A DNA stretch of 24,914 bases from Izemoplasma sp964435595 (lineage in GTDB: Bacteria > Bacillota_I > Bacilli_A > Izemoplasmatales > Izemoplasmataceae). Below the pieces are notes generated by a model that saw only the letters and a program-made list of their open reading frames with translations, made no database searches and was not told the DNA's origin. Each line of letters begins with the position of its first letter. Within the stretch, counting starts at the first letter, position 1. The translations under genes were made by a program, and so were the position numbers. The DNA is taken from NCBI GenBank assembly GCA_964435595.1, contig CAYSZV010000025.1:1-24914 (forward strand), read 5' to 3'. Positions 23,297-24,914 of the stretch are shown here, piece after piece.

Positions 23297-23312
23297 ATGA
23301 AAATGTTTTCAT
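23297..23312. promoter_or_regulatory. Cre-like perfect palindrome upstream of livJ
   Basis: ATGAAAATGTTTTCAT is a perfect 16-bp palindrome with a two-base centre. It matches the CcpA cre pattern WTGNAANCGNWNNCWW except for one central position. HprK in this window would make the CcpA corepressor HPr-Ser-P; no ccpA gene is seen here. Confidence 0.4.
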
Positions 23313-23396
23313 ACATCAAAATAACAACGAAAATATCTCTAAATCGCTCTGGTTGGTTCGAAACATAAACTAGTTTGTAAACGAAAATGATGTTTC

Positions 23397-23423
23397 TATA
23401 AAAAAACACACCATAAGGTGTGT
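23397..23423 (-). terminator. Terminator after the endonuclease gene
   Basis: On the - strand ACACACC (23423-23417) pairs with GGTGTGT (23412-23406) around a four-base loop, followed by a T-run. It ends the monocistronic nuclease transcript and separates it from the liv promoter region. Confidence 0.85.
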
Positions 23424-23427
23424 CTGA

Positions 23428-24714
23428 TTATTCTATTATTGTTGTACTTTCATACTCAATTGGATTTTCTGGTGTACCCCAAATTAGTTCAACCCATTCA
23501 GGATGATCTATGAACGGATTTCTATTTCCTTGAATTTGATAAATTGATTCATTTCTTTCCAATTCCCATTCATCAACTGGATCTTCTAAATGCCATCTTA
23601 ATAAAACTTCTAAATTCTCATAATAAGGTAACTTACTATTTTGAATAGCTGTTTCTAACGCTTCGTATAAGTATAAGTTATTTGTTAATTCTAAATCAAC
23701 GAAATCGCCATCTTCACCTTCGTATCTTGTTGCCATATAGAATAGCATTCTAGCTACATCACCTTTTACTTCATCTCTAGGTTCGAAATACCAATCACCA
23801 CAAGTATAGTTTCCAAATTCTCTGTCAACTAGGTTGTCATCATTTATACCATCATGACAATCATCAAAGAAACGATTGTTTTTTGTAGAGTTCATAGCTC
23901 TTTCAGCTGCAACTAAATGGTGTCCATCTGTATGTGCACCTAAGGCATACCCTCCGAATGACTCTTCTAATGCATATCCGTCTTCATCTTCAAAGTCCCC
24001 ATGAGATTTACTCCAAATGTGTTCTCGATTCCATTCTGTATAGTCTTCGTCTCTATCATTATTTATAAAGCAATAATCAGGGAGCAAATCTGTGTTAGTA
24101 TCTTGACACTCTTTTGGCCAAGAATATCCTGAATAAAATAGTATAATGTTTTCTGAGTTATCGGGATCTTCATCCGCATCCCTTAACATTTTCCAAACAT
24201 CCATATCATCTAAGTCTTTATCTGTATAAGCAGCTTCAAAATGAGTATCAGTCGTAATCGATGTTAAATAATTCATTCGTATAATATCGTTTAAAGCATT
24301 TTTAAGTGCTTCACCGGTAAGACCACTGATTCCATCATAATATCCTGCAGGAACATACATTGTTGTATCAATTCCTTCGATAATCATTATAACAACAGAT
24401 TCAACAGAAGTATTGCCTGAACTGTCCGTAGCTCTAAATGTAATAGATTGAGATCCAACACTACTTGTATCGATCGATCCGGATATTTCAACTTCACAAT
24501 CATTATCATAGTTATCGGTACATGTAACGACACTTGGATCAAACGATCCATTTAGTGTGACAGAGGTTCTTAACTCTGTAGTATTTATTTCTGGCTTAGT
24601 ATTGTCTGGGATTACTAATAAAACCAAATCTATACCAAATAATATTCTAGAACCATATATGACAGCACCTATCAATATAATTGCAATTCCAACATAATTT
24701 CTTGCTTTCTTCAT
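23428..24714 (-). CDS. Exported endonuclease I family nuclease with Ig-like domain
   Basis: The 428-residue protein starts with a hydrophobic segment (about 7-35) that is a signal peptide or membrane anchor. An Ig-like HYR/DUF5011-type domain follows at about 37-112 (PDNTKPEI, ITFRATDSSGNTSVESVVIM). From about 160 it is an endonuclease I (EndA/BsnI) domain: NREHIW at 229-234, DGHHLVAAERAMNSTKNN at 263-280, GDVARMLFYMATRY at 318-331 and GNRNPFIDHPEW at 396-407. These match the metal-dependent, non-specific DNA/RNA nucleases of this family. Six cysteines, an even number, fit an extracellular disulfide-bonded protein. The start at ATG 24714 has AAGGGTGA upstream. It is monocistronic. Likely roles are scavenging of extracellular DNA for nutrients or removal of DNA from the surface; the sequence does not decide. 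Confidence 0.9.
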   Translation of the reverse strand: MKKARNYVGIAIILIGAVIYGSRILFGIDLVLLVIPDNTKPEINTTELRTSVTLNGSFDPSVVTCTDNYDNDCEVEISGSIDTSSVGSQSITFRATDSSGNTSVESVVIMIIEGIDTTMYVPAGYYDGISGLTGEALKNALNDIIRMNYLTSITTDTHFEAAYTDKDLDDMDVWKMLRDADEDPDNSENIILFYSGYSWPKECQDTNTDLLPDYCFINNDRDEDYTEWNREHIWSKSHGDFEDEDGYALEESFGGYALGAHTDGHHLVAAERAMNSTKNNRFFDDCHDGINDDNLVDREFGNYTCGDWYFEPRDEVKGDVARMLFYMATRYEGEDGDFVDLELTNNLYLYEALETAIQNSKLPYYENLEVLLRWHLEDPVDEWELERNESIYQIQGNRNPFIDHPEWVELIWGTPENPIEYESTTIIE

Positions 24715-24754
24715 AAAATCACCCTTTTTATTTTATATCTTAATTAACATAAGT

Positions 24755-24763
24755 ATTATATCA
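24755..24763 (-). promoter_or_regulatory. Extended -10 promoter for the endonuclease gene
   Basis: On the - strand TGATATAAT (TATAAT at 24760-24755) precedes the gene by about 40 bases. The -35 is weak (TTGTAT at 24781-24776 with a short 15-base spacer). The rest of the intergenic stretch 24715-24819 is very AT-rich and shows nothing else I can support. Confidence 0.55.
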
Positions 24764-24819
24764 TATGTTCTACTAATACAAGCTATTTTACATATATATA
24801 ATAAAAGTTAATTAGAGTA

Positions 24820-24848
24820 TAGACTTTTTTAGATAGAAGTGATAAAAT
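24820..24848 (+). promoter_or_regulatory. Promoter for tRNA-Val
   Basis: TAGACT (24820-24825) and TAAAAT (24843-24848) are spaced by 17 bases with an upstream TG (TGATAAAAT). The tRNA starts 15 bases after the -10. It is divergent from the endonuclease gene. Confidence 0.75.
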
Positions 24849-24862
24849 ACTTATACGTGAAT

Positions 24863-24914
24863 GGAGGATTAGCTCAGTTGGGAGAGCACTTGCCTTACAA
24901 GCAAGGGGTCACTG
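24863..24914 (+). tRNA. tRNA-Val (anticodon UAC), 3' end outside window
   Basis: The sequence begins GGAGGATTAGCTCAGTTGGG, a standard acceptor strand and D arm. The anticodon stem CTTGC/GCAAG encloses CTTACAA with anticodon TAC. The window ends within the T arm, so the acceptor 3' strand is not visible. It may be the first gene of a tRNA cluster. Confidence 0.93.

Noticed and set aside
23208..23312. Longer N-terminus for LivJ starting at 23312
   Set aside because: It would bury the lipoprotein signal peptide and cover the promoter and palindromes. The ATG at 23207 has a proper ribosome binding site.

Overview
This window is AT-rich chromosomal DNA from a low-GC Firmicute or a relative of the Mollicutes. 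The gene order resembles Bacillus (pcrA-ligA, then uvrA-hprK-lgt-trxB-whiA). Ribosome binding sites are of the AGGTGA or GGAGG type, promoters often carry an extended -10 (TGnTATAAT), and a T-box riboswitch is present. TGA is used as a stop (for example at the ends of ligA and uvrA) and no gene needs TGA as tryptophan, so the mycoplasma code is excluded. An Izemoplasma-, Haloplasma- or Acholeplasma-like organism would fit, but the window alone cannot settle this. I see no prophage, IS element, CRISPR array or integron.

Layout. Positions 1-14961 are read on the + strand. First comes a tight DNA repair block: the 3' part of pcrA, ligA and uvrA. Then follow an unrecognised four-helix membrane protein, hprK, lgt and an atypical trxB that ends in a clear terminator. 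Next are whiA-acpS, a membrane-anchored thioredoxin-like protein, tex, tRNA-Ser(GCU), a DUF1361 membrane protein, a thioredoxin-type arsC and tRNA-Glu(UUC). A bidirectional terminator near 14972-14995 separates this half from the - strand half.

Reading the - strand in transcription order (right to left): an exported endonuclease I with an Ig-like domain; the branched-chain amino acid ABC transporter livJ-livH-livM-livG-livF; an asparagine T-box leader; asnB, which is broken by a 10-N assembly gap; and the M3 oligopeptidase gene pepF. A + strand tRNA-Val(UAC) starts at 24863 and is cut by the window edge.

How it fits together. The - strand half reads as an amino-acid supply locus: peptide hydrolysis (PepF), amino-acid uptake (Liv) and asparagine synthesis controlled by uncharged tRNA-Asn. 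HprK makes HPr-Ser-P, the usual CcpA corepressor, and a near-cre palindrome lies upstream of livJ. Lgt would lipidate the LivJ lipoprotein (lipobox LSAC). TrxB, the thioredoxin-like protein and ArsC share thiol redox chemistry.

The most interesting points are: a 12-bp inverted repeat at pepF whose loop contains the pepF promoter and whose 3' arm runs into its ribosome binding site; a thioredoxin reductase that has lost the NADPH-binding HRRxxxR motif; and the exported nuclease. Most of the window is ordinary housekeeping sequence, and I do not see a wholly new multi-gene system. No gene-free stretch exceeds 300 bases; the longest, 18365-18639, is the T-box leader.
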